This document shows, in pieces, positions 22,345 through 34,147 of a stretch of DNA of 64,000 nt (position 1 is the stretch's first letter; each line of letters starts with the position of its first letter). The stretch spans positions 36,482,498 to 36,546,497 of the forward strand of contig OU964921.1 of NCBI GenBank assembly GCA_918807975.1. Direction: 5' to 3'. Under the pieces are notes generated by a model. It saw nothing but the letters and a program-made list of their open reading frames with translations, searched no databases and was not told the origin of the DNA. This DNA comes from Aplidium turbinatum (Eukaryota; Chordata; Ascidiacea; Aplousobranchia; Polyclinidae). A program made the position numbers and the translations under genes.

Positions 22345-23530
22345 AAATCATAAAAATGTTTAATAATTTGCATAACCATTTCTTTAAACCATCACTGGAC
22401 TATTTTATCGCCATCATAGAGTAAAATAAACACAGAAAAGTACAGTTACGTAGCCTATTTCGCAAGTGCTCAACCAAATAGACACACATCTGGAAATGAT
22501 GTTAGTGAAAGAAATAGTTTAATCTTTAAAATCCATAACTTGCACGCATGGACAAAAGCTGTTGTCGCTTTTTCTTTGTATTTTTGTAACACTACTACCT
22601 TCGTTCGTCTGTCTTGGATTTTTTTCCAGAGTTCAGCGATTACAAATGAGAAGAATATGATATGTTATTTTACACTTCAGTTTTTGGGAGTAAAATCTGC
22701 TTGTGATGTAGAGAGTTGCCAGCTCTTGAGAATAAAATTCTAAGCAGTTTTCATAAATTTAACAAATTAACACGAAATATTGTATCATTTCTTGCATGCA
22801 AATAAATTTAAATACATTTTGAAATATTTAAGTTGAAAGCACATTGATAAATTTTTATAATGAACATTTTGCAGATCCTAAATACTGATAAATTAAAAAC
22901 TGCATATGTCATTTCTTCTGTAATCTCTTTGCATATTCCAACTTTGCTCAAAAAAAATATGGTATAAATTTTGTGATTCAGCAATATCTTTTCAAAAATA
23001 AAATAAAATGATTTTGAAATTCAACAATGAGAAAAAAATAAGCAAAACATATTTAAAATTTCCTGTTTTAAATTATTTTCGTTGCTGCTCTGGATCTGCT
23101 GTAATACTTATTTTAATTACATTTAAATGAAAAGTTAGTAATAAGGGGGGATTTTAAAAGTATGTTATGGTTTGCAATATAAAGCAAAATTAATTAATTA
23201 AGATAAAAAATATTCAGCTTTTTGTCACATCAATGAAACAAAATATCTTAGCATTAATTTTAATGTGATCCAGCAATACTTGAATTGGCAACTCTCCCGA
23301 AACGTCACACACCGGCAAATTTTACCTTGATAAATATACAAATTGTCAAGGGGACAAATCAAAGACTTTTATTTTGTATTTCAGTTGTGCTTTGTTTTGT
23401 GGTGTATATTCGACCATCAAAAAAATTCTTGCTAAGCATGAAAAATTATATAACAAATCACAATTTGAAATATTTGCTGAAGTGTTGCAATTGCAATCAT
23501 GTCATATTTTAAATTGTTTGTTTGCAGTAT
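22345..23530. other. No gene recognised (AT-rich intergenic)
   Basis: Very AT-rich sequence with poly-A and poly-T runs. No coding region, RNA gene or terminal repeat pair is apparent. Confidence 0.6.
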
Positions 23531-23765
23531 TCCACCCTGTTAGCTCAGTGGTTACGCGCACGGCTCAAGGTCACGCGGCGCTGGTTCGACTCTCGCGGTG
23601 TCGTCTAGCAAGAGTGGGACCTAGTGAATGGAATAATTCCTCGGCAAAAACACTTCCACAATTAGAAATTTCACTCTGTCAATCTCGGTAACCGGCCTTG
23701 CGTCAAAAGCCTTTACAACAGTGGTTTCCAACCTGGGGTCCGCGGATCCCTTGGAGGTCCGTGAG

Positions 23766-24035
23766 CAGGCCCGGATTTAGAGGGGGCAGAGGGTGCAGGT
23801 CCCCCGGGCCCCCTGACTTTTGAAGGGCTCCCCTACGTGGAAAAATGTGATTTTGTGTTATTATTATTTTTCCTTTGAGTCTTTGAAGTTTCTGCAAAAT
23901 ACTGTGCAGTGCAGTGCTAGATTAATGCTACCGTAGACGTAGAGGTGTCGAGCTATAGGCGCGAAAAAAAATTTTGCACGGGAGCCCCCCATCTAAAAGT
24001 GCCCCGGGCCCCCCCATCAGCTAAAGCCGGCCCTG
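23766..24035. mobile_element. hAT MITE (CAGGCCCGG family), copy 1
   Basis: The ends are CAGGCCCGGATTTAGAGG and AAAGCCGGCCCTG, with exact 8-bp duplication TCCGTGAG (23758-23765 and 24036-24043). It is 270 bp and non-coding, with runs of G and C near the ends. A second copy in inverted orientation is at 39596-39890. Confidence 0.88.
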
Positions 24036-24228
24036 TCCGTGAGAAAACATTTGGGGGTCCGTGATTACCTTGATGAATTTTGGAGAAAAAAAAACGAAAA
24101 GTGATCTTTTTACTTTCATTTCTCTGTTTAAATGCAAATGTGTCAAGTAGGCTACACTGTAGCCTACTTTTAAAGCGCTCTGTCAAGAAGTAGGGTCAGA
24201 TTACAAAGTAGGATACTTTTGTATCATT

Positions 24229-25510
24229 TTGAGGTACCTACGTTGGTTATATAGAGGAGAAGTTTTAAAACGATTGCAGCAGCTAAAAAATGAGGTATCA
24301 ACTCTTTTGAAAGCAAAAGGAAGTCCCCTCTCAAAATTGTTTGAGAGTAAAACTTTTCTATACGGTATAGCCTACTTAGCCGATATTTTCGATCATATTA
24401 ACAACGTTAATCGTGGCATTCAAGGACCAGGTGTGACAATAATTGATGCAGCTGAAAAATTGAAAGCGTTTTTAGCCAAGTTTGCTGGTTTGAAAACGCA
24501 GATTGGAAGCAGGTAATTACGCTAACTTTCCAATGTTAGGAGATCTTATCTTGATGGATGAATCTCAAAGATAATGTACTCTTTTGATCTCTATGAGAGA
24601 AAAATTTTGCGCACACTTGGAAACCCTACCAATCTCATTTTAACGTTATTTTAATTTAGAACACCTGCCAAACGAAGTTGAAACATGGATTCGAAATCCT
24701 TTATTTCTTTTTGACTTGAACAACATTATAGCGATGACGATCTCAGTAAAGATGACCTAATTGATTTGAGATCAAAAGAGTTATTACGTATTGAATTTCA
24801 TTCAAAAACTGTAGAACAATTTTGGTGCTCACAACTACAAACCTACCCATTCTTGGCAAAGCAAGCGATTATTGTTTTGTTACCATTCATCAGAGATGTA
24901 CGTATACGCCGCATACATGCGGCGTAGACTTTTTGTTTACGCTAACGCTTGCGGTCACATTTTTTTGGATAGTTTGCGCTTGAGGCTACGCCGTAAAGTT
25001 TTCGCGGTTTTTTAGCGCATAGCGTCAACGCATACTTTTTAATGTCTTTTTTCGCTACAACACGCCAATACCTTCCAGCGCAACAATTGAAAGAATGTTT
25101 CCAATGGGCAAAGACATATTGCAACCAAATCATAGCAAAATGTCAGATGAACACTTTCAGATGCTGCTTGTGTTTCTTCGTGGAAATTCAAAATAAAACT
25201 TGTTTGCTTCAAGTGGTTTACACCGTGTGAATGTTTGGCACCTAGCAAACAAAATTAGTTTACGCTAGTGTATGCGCTGACGCTAACGCCGCCAACTTTT
25301 TTTACAAGTAGCGTTAACGCTGATGGCGTCAATATTTTTTGTATGCGCGTACATCACTGCCATTCATAACCACTTACCTTTACGAGGCAGGATTCTCAGC
25401 TCTTGTTACAATAAAAACTAGGCTAAACATCGAAATCTCCTGGACGTTAAAGATGACATGCCTGTTGCATTGTCAAAAACTCAACCGCAGTTCAGTTGTT
25501 TAGTTCAGGA
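24229..25510 (+). pseudogene. hAT transposase C-terminal half, decayed, split by a MITE
   Basis: The frame 24229-24513 reads FLYGIAYLADIFDHINNVNR, matching the linker region of ZBED5-like hAT proteins. From about 24740 come DDLIDLRSKELLRIEFHSKT and FLAKQAIIVLLPF. The MITE 24891-25359 then interrupts, and the protein resumes near 25365 with TTYLYEAGFSALVTIKTRL and VALSKTQPQFSCLVQERQQ. Frame changes occur between pieces. The N-terminal BED zinc finger is not seen. Confidence 0.75.
24891..25359. mobile_element. hAT MITE with GCGT-rich subterminal repeats
   Basis: The ends CAGAGATGTACG and CGTACATCACTG are inverted repeats. An exact 8-bp duplication CCATTCAT flanks them (24883-24890 and 25360-25367). 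Inner flanks repeat GCGTAACGC and ACGCCGC-like words. The 469-bp interior has no transposase. It interrupts hAT transposase codons. Confidence 0.88.
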
Positions 25511-26102
25511 AAGGCAACAACAGCCCTCATTCAATTTGCTTACGTTGAAAAAGTTTCGGCATGACACTTTGGGTCACCTTAATATTCAATTACTGCTAAC
25601 ATTTCTTGAACAATTCATTCATTTTCTTATTTGAGCAACTGTTTAACCTGATACTTGCCGCAGGAGTCATAGCGGCAATGCAATATGACACAGTAGCCTA
25701 CAGTAGTTGAGTAGCATAATTATTACAATAGTCAATGGTATGTTAATTGAGTTTCAGGCAGTGCCGGATTAACCATTAGGCAAAGTAGGCACGTGCCTAC
25801 AGGCCAGTCAAACATCCAGGCCATTTTAAAATCAGTAGAAATTTAGTCATGTTTTCAAAATTATTATTTTCTAGATTGATAAGTATTTATCTTAATAGCT
25901 CTGTTTTTTCAAATGATTTAAAGGTTGCAAAATCGTTAAAAAAGACGAATTGAAACATCAACAATGTGTCAACAACGTCTTGGTACACTGGCACTTTTGT
26001 GTATTGAAAGCGATCTACTCCGTAAGATTGACCTCCAACAACTAGTTAACGCGTTTTCAATCGCAAAAACGCGCAAAGTTGTTATTTAGTTAGGCATACG
26101 GC

Positions 26103-26997
26103 CAGTGTTGTACGTTGACGCCGTCAATTTGACGGCGTCATTTGACAGCGTCAAGTTTTTGTTGACGCTGAGGCTAGCGCCGTCAATTTATTTTTCAGTT
26201 GACGGAAGTGATAGCGCCGTCAACTATTTTGCCGATTTTAAGCGTCAAGCGCTATGCGTCATTTTTTGTTTTCATGGAAAATCTCGTTTCACAATAAGAG
26301 TTTTACAATGTATTCTGGCCAGCGCGACTCATCCAAATTACCGGCTTTTGCGTTGGTTAGAATGGCTCCCTGGAATACACCCGGAAGAAGTTCGCCAAAT
26401 GGTGCTCACCCATGTATTGAGAACGAGGGATCAGAGACAGAAAGCGAAAAATCCATGAATGGCATTGCGGACGTTGAAGATACTTTATTTTAAGAGCTCT
26501 ATGCCCCTGAAAAGAGCGATGTTGGTGCATTGCACCTCGTTAAAAGATTTATATATGCTGAACTATCACAGCACGCTTGGAACAGTGATACCTTTCCGAG
26601 TAAACGTTTTCAACTTGGTTTTGAAATACAACACACCAATACCAAACAGCGCTGCTGTGAAACGCATGTTTTCACTTCATTATGCGTCCCAAACGCAGCA
26701 GATTGTCAGACAAACGTTTTGAAATGCTTGTTTTTCTACGAGGAAATAACTAATAGGCTGAGCAGCTAATCACAATACAGTCTCTAAACATAATATCTGC
26801 TCTTTATCTATAGCTATTGTTAGCCTAAACTTGATTGAAAAATTTCCGTTTTATCAGACGCTGGCAAAAAATAGCGCTATAAATTAGCGCTGACGCCGTC
26901 AATTTCTCTAAGAGCTTACGCAGTACTTTACGCCGTAAAGTTTTTAGCCAATTCGCGCTGACGCCGTCAATTTATTTCAATGACGCGTACAACACTG
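26103..26997 (+). mobile_element. hAT element with GACGCCGTCAA subterminal repeats and transposase C-terminus
   Basis: The ends CAGTGTTGTACG and CGTACAACACTG are perfect inverted repeats, with exact 8-bp duplication CATACGGC (26095-26102 and 26998-27005). Multiple copies of the palindromic word GACGCCGTCAA or close variants lie near both ends. Around 26610-26760 the frames give NTPIPNSAAVKRMFSLHYAS and then FEMLVFLRGNN-like text with a frame change. This is the C-terminal dimerisation region of Ac/ZBED1-type hAT transposases. Most of the gene is missing. Confidence 0.87.
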
Positions 26998-27046
26998 CAT
27001 ACGGCCAAGTTTTTACACGGTACCCTGTGTTAGTGTGTTATATGTC

Positions 27047-27372
27047 GGCTGCGTAGCCGAGTGGTGAGAACGTCTGCGCGACGTTCGAAAGGACGTGGGT
27101 TCGACACCGCTCTAGAGTACGCGGCTGAGTCTCGGCAAAGACACTTAATGGCAAGCCAAAATAAGAGGAGCAGCTGACTCGAAGACTATATGTCACTTTG
27201 CTGCTTCCTGTCGTCTGACATACTTGTACAGGCTCTTGACGCAGGGCGGTTACCGAGATTGGCAGAGTGAAGTTTCCGATTGTTGAAGTCTTGTTGCCGG
27301 GAAACATCTGTGGTCGCAGTGTACTGTATGTTGTCGCAATGGGCGCAAATAAAAACAAGATTATTATTATAG
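27047..27372 (+). repeat. tRNA-headed SINE (family A), second good copy
   Basis: The head GGCTGCGTAGCCGAGTGGTG and box B GGGTTCGACACC are identical to the copy at 5698-5937. The bodies share GACTCGAAGACTA and GCAGTGTACTG, but this copy has about 75 extra bases in the middle. It lies inside the element 25759-27499. Confidence 0.8.
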
Positions 27373-27679
27373 TTGCAACAACGATCTTTGTGACAATGAT
27401 TTGGCAACACTGATAATTCTAATTTTTAGTTGGCAACCCTGATTTTCGGGCCACTCATAAAATGTGCCTACAGGCCTGCAGACCCTTAATCCGGCACTGG
27501 TTTCAGGCAAAATTTAGGTAGGGGTCCGCAGAATTACTGTAATAATTTGTCTAAAGGGGTCCGTGACAACAAAAAAGTTGGGAACCATACTGCTCTACAA
27601 GTAGGCCTATGCGAAACTGCCAGGAATAACCTATCAAGGCTTTGTCTGTCCCAGGATAAAGATTCAAAACCAACCTTGT

Positions 27680-29390
27680 AGACTGCTTTTTATCCACATA
27701 ATTTTGAACTATACAGTACCAGTACCGGTACTGTAATAAATACCTTGTGCACCAATGGTAATGATGGCAAATATTTTTGCTCATTTCATAGATAGGCTAG
27801 TAACATCTGTACTTTCATAATTTATAACAGCTCAACTTTGATAGACGATGATAACACAGACAGCAGTTCACGTGGGTAGGCTACTGCATTACTGCAACTC
27901 AGGCTACGGTAAGCTACCTTGCTTGAACAACTTTGTTGAATTGTTAATGTTGGGGAGGTAATTTGTTGAGCCATAATTTTAAAAAACCAAGCAGCAACAC
28001 TGAATTTATCATGTAACAAAAACAAAGATTGCCAAAAAAAAAGCTTAGGCTATGTTTTTCCCATTATTTACATGTTTACATTTACCCATAGGCTATTAGA
28101 TTTTTGGCAAAAATAGAAATTCGATTAGAACTAAATTACAATTAGAGTTGAAAAGCTTTTATCAAATTAGGTTAGAATTAGAATTACCAGCATTTCGCTA
28201 TTGTTCATCAAATTAGACAACTAGAATTATCTAGTTGCCCAAGTTTGGTTCACACTAATAAATTGAATGTTACACACAAGGAGCCCTTTGATTTTGACAT
28301 CAAAGCAACCGTGTTTAGCCTACTCAACGACTTTAGAAATACATTAATTGTCTATCCGCTATGTGGCGCTGTTGAACATTTCATGTTGAACATCTCATGA
28401 GCAGTGAAATATCAGTCTTCGGCTACATGGTCCTTTATATTTCTTTTGTATCAACTTAATAACTAGCTTGAGTTCATAAGGGTAGTAGGGTAGGCCATAG
28501 GCCAAGTCATTCAAGAAATTGCAACAACATCGTGGTTGGAGGCCGTACAAGAGTATAGCATTTCGCATCAATTGCTCGCAAATCACTGACTGACTGACAT
28601 TCTACTTGCCAATGATACACATTAAAAGTGTCCGAGAAAAATATTTTTAACACAAAATCTGTTTAGGTTTGCGAATTACTGTTTGCAAATGTATGGAATT
28701 TGTCATTGGCATTTGCAATAGGTTGCTTTACAAGAAAACTTTAAAACTTTTTAGACGAAACCCGGGGTGAAGCGTTATTCCTATAAAAAAAAAAGTTGAA
28801 ATACTGTAGTAGTAGATACAAGAGTTATTAGGACATGAGGTTAAGCTAGAGAGGAAATAGGTTGCAATAAATAAACACTTTGTTGTGGGCCAACTTTTCT
28901 ACAAATATAATAGCAAGAAATTTACTTGCAAAGTGAAAATTACACTTATTAAAAATAGAAACAACGACAGTTAACCGTATAAATTTTGCACATCGTTAAA
29001 ATTCAAACAAAGATGCATCAGTTTCTTCCCTTCTAATTCTTCAAAATGATCAAAAATGAAATGAAATTTTTCTTCTTTTTCGAAAATAAAAATTTATCAA
29101 CTTCAATAAACTAGAAAACAAGATTATATTTCAGCTTTATCTACTCCACGCGTAAGAGGCTACAAGTGATTGCCGTAAGAGATCGGTATCATTAATGGTT
29201 ATGTTTTTTGAGCATCAAAGTAACGTAAGTATTAGCAGTTTTTCTTTTTGCTTTGTTGTGTCATGAACAAAAGATTAAGACCGACGTAAAGAGGGTTCAA
29301 GAAATTTGTACAAACTTTCAAAAAAATTCAAACTCGTCTCACCAAACCACAGAAACAAACTACATTCAAATATTTTTGAAGCAGCGCTTT
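27680..29390. other. No gene recognised (intergenic)
   Basis: AT-rich sequence. An imperfect palindromic word around 28212-28235 (ACAACTAGAATTATCTAGTTG) is the only local structure noticed. No coding region is supported. Confidence 0.55.
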
Positions 29391-29393
29391 GAC

Positions 29394-29602
29394 CAGTGTT
29401 TCCTCTGAGAAAAGCTTGCACTGCACAATTTCTTTTTTATTGAGCGCATCATGATTTTTAGGCTGTGTTTGCAAAGCTGCAAATGAATTTTTTTTAACTT
29501 TAAATCTATGGCGTTACAAGTGCGCAAGAATAACATTTTGCTACTCAAATGACGCAGTGTTACTGCGCGATTGCGCAGTTGCACACCTCAATGGAAACAC
29601 TG
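29394..29602. mobile_element. Small hAT-like MITE
   Basis: CAGTGTTTCCTCTGAG at the left and CCTCAATGGAAACACTG at the right are imperfect inverted repeats over 209 bp. The flanking octamers GCTTTGAC and ACTGTGAT agree at only five of eight positions, so the target duplication is weak and the copy is probably old. Confidence 0.55.
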
Positions 29603-30370
29603 ACTGTGATCTATTCAGTACAAAGAAAATAAATAACAACGCATACCAAAACTTTATTTCTCCCCCGAGCGATAAGCCTGCACCACTATGCATAGCATCA
29701 CCAGGACAGTATGTTGTTGTAACTTAATTTTAATGTTATGAGAATTGTGTAAACTGTTGATAAAAGTGTTGAGGTTGTGACCGCATTCCCTTGTCAATGA
29801 CGCATTCGCAGTAAGACGAGAGCAAACAAGTAAGAAAGATCAAAGCCGAAACGTGTGAAGTCAGAAACAAGGGTCTTGAGGGTGCATTAATGGAATTGTT
29901 TTCCATCTAAGTGTCATCTCCGATTAAAAGGCTTCCACCTAATCCAAAGTTTTGATTGTTTTTCTCCTTTCCTTTGTCCCAAACAGCGTCTTCAGACGTT
30001 GAATCAATGTAAAAATGACGGATTTACTGTCTGGGACGTGGCATCTGTGTTGCTCCATGTCGTCAATGCTCCACAACTTTATCTACAGGAGCTAAAGTAC
30101 ATTAAAATATGTTTGTCGAGCCGTGGACGTCGACGGTCGAGCCTGTTACGTTCAACACAAACTTAAAATACGGTGACCTATCTTTTTAGGTTAAAATAAC
30201 AAGCAATTCGAAGACAGGCAAGCTAGGGTCTTCTAAAATTTCCTAATGTAAATATCAACCCACAGTGCAATGTGCGTATCAAACGCATTGCTTCAAAAAC
30301 AAAGTAGTTTGTGTAGATTTCTAAAAAAAAAGTTTTAAAATCTTTCTCCAATTAGATAACAGACATTTAA

Positions 30371-30963
30371 CCCTTAGAAGGTTGGGCTCCTGGAGTCTTG
30401 CTCATTTTTTTTTGGGGGGGGGCTGTCAATTCTTCTTATGCTTTAGGAGTGATATCTCTGTTATTTTTTAAGACACGGTTTCAAAATTTGGGATTCACTT
30501 TATAAAATTACTCACGCTGAGCATATCCGAAAATTAAAACTATGTGAATTTTAGAACTGCTCATATACGTTGAAATGTTGAAGTGACTTATGACGTTTGA
30601 ATTATTTGGTATTTTTTGGTAGAGTAATGAAGAACATGCATTGCAATGCTGTGATTAAATTTTTTTTACATAATCTCAATTTGAATCATTTGATTCACGA
30701 GACATGGGCCAAATTAATTACTTTCATCCAGCTGGTGGGAAAATTTTGAACAATAGAATATGAAATATTTCAGAGGATGTGCTGAGAAATTCCTTATATC
30801 TCTCAAGTTATAACCTATATTCGCTCAAAATTTCTTCTCAATAGAGATGAATAAAAGTTAGGAAAAGTCAAGAAATCTCGTAGTCGCAGCCTCAGTGGTT
30901 TTAGAGATACAACTGTTGATGCAAAAAAGTTGAATTGACAGCCCCTCCCCAACCTTCAAAGGG
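30371..30963. mobile_element. piggyBac-like MITE (TTAA flanked)
   Basis: TTAA precedes the element (30367-30370) and follows it (30964-30967). The ends CCCTTAGAAGGTTGGG and CCCAACCTTCAAAGGG are inverted repeats. A 593-bp AT-rich interior has no coding region; GGGGGGGCTGTCAATTC near the left is mirrored by GAATTGACAGCCCC near the right. TTAA with CCC-starting ends is the piggyBac signature. Confidence 0.75.
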
Positions 30964-31419
30964 TTAAAACAACAGCACTGATACGTGATTAATGACTGCA
31001 TCAGGAGCAACTCGGTGCTTGATTAACACCTCATCCATTTGAAACAATGGAAACTGGGTCACTGTACAGTAAAGCACAATAGAAAAAAAGGCTACACTAA
31101 ATTTTAATGATATGCCTATTAGGGAGGCTACTAGTTAGTGATAAAGAAAAAAGAAAACAAATGTACTTAATGTGAAAACAAGCACTAAACAATTTTGGAT
31201 GTTAATGTTAACAATAAACAAAAGTCTGTCGGCTACGTTGGTTCATTAAGATTTTTATGCAAAGTAAATTTACCTCTTTTACTAATTGGTAGATTTCATT
31301 TTGTATTCTAAAAATTGTCAAAAATTTTACAACTTTTTTATTTTAAAGATCTTTGTGAAGTTTTTGCCTCTAGCACAAATATTATAACTTCTGAGAAGGT
31401 TTTCAACTACACTTTAGAG

Positions 31420-32328
31420 CAGGGCTACTCAACTGGCGGACCGCAGTCCGAATCCAGACCTTCTGGGTGTTGAAGGTGGACCTCGGGCTTCTGGAAGAAT
31501 AACCTCATTGCCAGATTTTAGGGCCTCTTTAAACAGATTTTCATTAGGGAATAGCAATTTTTTGTGATTATCCAAAGAGCTGAGGGCTTCGCCCCCAAAC
31601 CCCCCATCGCTTTGCCGTCTTCTCTGATGTGCAATCCACACAGCTACAGTACAAAGAAACTAGGGATGGTAGAAGTAGGGTATTGCTCACTCAAAAGTAA
31701 GGTGGACAACTGGAGGGTCACAATGTTCTGACAAAATTTGATGCAACTACAGCTTGAGGTCTACTGCCATAAGTCGCATACTCAGGTGCAGTTTATATAA
31801 CCTGCCCACGTGTGTACAAAATGTGTATCGCCAAAATAAAGGTAGGGAATATGTGATATCATGTTCATTTAATAGTATTCAAGTCATGATAATGCAGGGA
31901 CAGACTTCACGCAACAGTAGGTAGCCTCAAACTCCTGCAGTGAGGTTTTGCAGATTTTCTTGCATCCAAAATTTTAACCAAATATAGCAATTCATTTGAT
32001 GAAAATGAATTTACCTAAAAGAAAAGAAAACGTTGTGCAGTTATGCTAATTTTTGAACTTCTTAGTAACCCTCCAGTTGTCCATTTCGTAGGAAAAATCA
32101 GTAAAGTGAGTCGTCCCGATAAAAGAAACACAATACACTTTTTCCTTTTTTTATTTCTTTGTGTCAGACAAATATTCAAGTCGTGTTACATACTACCTGA
32201 AAAGTGTTTCGGTGCTCGTAGGCTATAACTGGTTTAATTTTCGTGGTTGCATATGAGATATTCACCGGACCGCAAAAATATTCAACTTGTCAAAATGGAC
32301 CTTTGCTTACATTAGTTGAGCAGCCCTG
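31420..32328. mobile_element. hAT non-autonomous element (CAGGGCTACTCAACT ends)
   Basis: The ends are CAGGGCTACTCAACTGGCGG and TAGTTGAGCAGCCCTG, with exact 8-bp duplication CTTTAGAG (31412-31419 and 32329-32336). It is 909 bp with no recognisable transposase. Confidence 0.88.
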
Positions 32329-32339
32329 CTTTAGAGCTA

Positions 32340-34147
32340 TGGTAAGCTTATAATGACAAATTTTTGTCAATTGCATTTTCAATTAGAATTCAATCTCAGC
32401 GGCCCTTTAAAACATTGTACGAAATATTGTAATAGTACAAAATTTTTGGGTGCACAAAAGAAACGAAAATGAGATCTTTCTTTTATTTTGTATTTGGCTC
32501 GATAAAATCAGAACTTGTATTTGAAGCAAATATAGAAAAAAACTGAGGTAAAACAAATAATTTAGTCAATATTAAAAATTTGATATAAAAAGGTGAAAAA
32601 ATTATGCTGCGAAAAATGTGCTGTTTTAGAAATTGAAAATAAGTTATTATTATCAGAACTAAAACGTTGACAATGACAGAGTTACATAGTTATAGCCAAA
32701 AGCTTTTGGTATTCCGATTTTTGTTACATGCTACACTCAATAAAAAAGGCCACTGCCATAATGTATTGGAATATCAGTAACAGATAACAACTTGCTCACA
32801 TGTATTAACGAAGTCAAGCGCAAAAAACAATCGTTTCAAATCAGTTTAGCTTGAGATAGTCATATTTTGTAATGCAGCCTAATTGATTCTGTATTACCGA
32901 TAGACAACGTTAAACTATGCAAAAATATGCTTACATGAAAAATATGAAGTTATATCATCATGCTCAATAGAAAGAATTTGTCTTTTCAATAAACCATCAC
33001 AGAGGAAAATTAGTCATGGCAACAAATTGACAACAAATCTTTGGCGACTTTCTATACGCTGTAGTTGAGCTTAATGTAATCTGTGGGATTGCCAAGATCA
33101 ACATATCAAAGCAGTATTTAAAAAGCTATTTCAAAATCAATTTTAAATTACTAAATTCCACAATAGTGCTATGCATAACCGGATGCAATATACGGCTTAG
33201 TCTATTACTGTCACTTCAAAAGCAACGAATTTAATGATGACTTCACTGCTATACCGTTTCAAAACGTAGTGTAGTCGCTCACTTGCATGAGGTTGCATTA
33301 AAAAATTCTTCAGTGGATTTAAGCTAGCCTATTGGAAAATCTTAAGTTGAAAGATGATTGAATATTAAATAACATTAGAATGATGAAACAAAGATTTTTT
33401 AGTTGATCTCATCAAAGCGTTTACGCTGACTTTTGATTTTCCTTGGATTCATCTGAAGTGTGATAGATTCAGTAAGATAACTAACAAAAAAAAAACAAGT
33501 TGCTCAAAAATAAACCTTCTGTAATCTGTAGTGTTGATTTTATAGCCCGGTTTGCCATGAGATTTTTTCTTTGTTATCGTTTTTCAAACGTTTCCAAAAA
33601 CCAACAACAAAGCAAGTTAATTACGGCGATTGTGTCAGAATGCGGCTGGCAAACACAAATTTGGGGTAATTTGCAACTCGCCTGGTTCACAAATTGCGAT
33701 GCCTTTTATTTCAAGTAAGCTTTTGCTCAACAAAGTTTCCAGAGTTTGTTAAGAATTCGATAAATTGAAGGTTTGATCAGTGGAATCCACGCCACCCTTG
33801 TGGCAATCATGTGACAAAGCAAAACAATTAATTTTTCAGCACTGTGGAAGAAAGGCGTAATTATCCAGCATTGGAACAATCACAACTTCAAATGAACTAA
33901 ACATCAAACTGGGATAATTACACAAAGGTTTAAACTGATTAAAAAGATCAACAGAAACAGAAGAAAAAAGCTTAAGAAAGTGACAGATCCACAGAGTCGT
34001 AACAATTTGCACACAAGAAACTTTGTTCATTTTAGAGTTGCAAGTTTGGAAGTCACATAGCTGGAAAGGTTGAAGACAGATTTTCCGTGGACCATTTGAT
34101 ATAAGACACGCTCAGCGTCGTAGGCCAGTGACTGAAGATACATAATA
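32340..34147. other. Upstream region of the Not-like homeobox gene; no gene recognised
   Basis: AT-rich sequence with no clear mobile-element ends. A TATA-like word (GATATAAG, 34097-34104) lies about 45 bp before the homeobox start codon; its use as a promoter is not established. Cis-regulatory elements for the homeobox gene would be expected here. Confidence 0.45.

Larger units (their letters stand above)
25759..27499. mobile_element. hAT element (CAGTGCCGGATTAA ends) containing another hAT and a SINE
   Basis: The ends are CAGTGCCGGATTAACC and TTAATCCGGCACTG, with exact 8-bp duplication GTTTCAGG (25751-25758 and 27500-27507). Inside lie the hAT 26103-26997 and the SINE 27047-27372. The remaining backbone is about 0.5 kb and non-coding. 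Confidence 0.88.
23719..27592 (+). mobile_element. hAT transposon (ZBED5-like), host of a nested stack
   Basis: The ends CAGTGGTTTCCAACCTGGGG and GTTGGGAACCATACTG are imperfect inverted repeats. The flanks CTTTACAA (23711-23718) and CTCTACAA (27593-27600) are an 8-bp duplication with one mismatch. Three elements sit directly inside it (23766-24035, 24891-25359, 25759-27499), and the last holds two more. Removing these leaves about 1.4 kb containing transposase pieces. Confidence 0.88.
23534..27675 (+). repeat. tRNA-headed SINE (family B), split by a 3.9-kb hAT nest
   Basis: The left half, 23534-23718, has a tRNA-like head (CTGTTAGCTCAGTGGTTACG, box B GGTTCGACTC) and the block CTGTCAATCTCGGTAACCGG. 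The right half, 27593-27675, continues with ACAAGTAGGCCTATGCGAAA and CTGCCAGGAATAACC. A second copy at 37012-37330 carries both halves contiguously (CTGTCAATCTTAATGACCGG, then CTGCCAGGATTAACC). This confirms that the two halves here were one element before the insertion. Confidence 0.8.

Noticed and set aside
33500-33718. 72-codon frame upstream of the homeobox gene as a possible extra exon
   Set aside because: No in-phase GT/AG link to the homeobox frame is seen, and the ATG at 34148 begins a good Not-like N-terminus.
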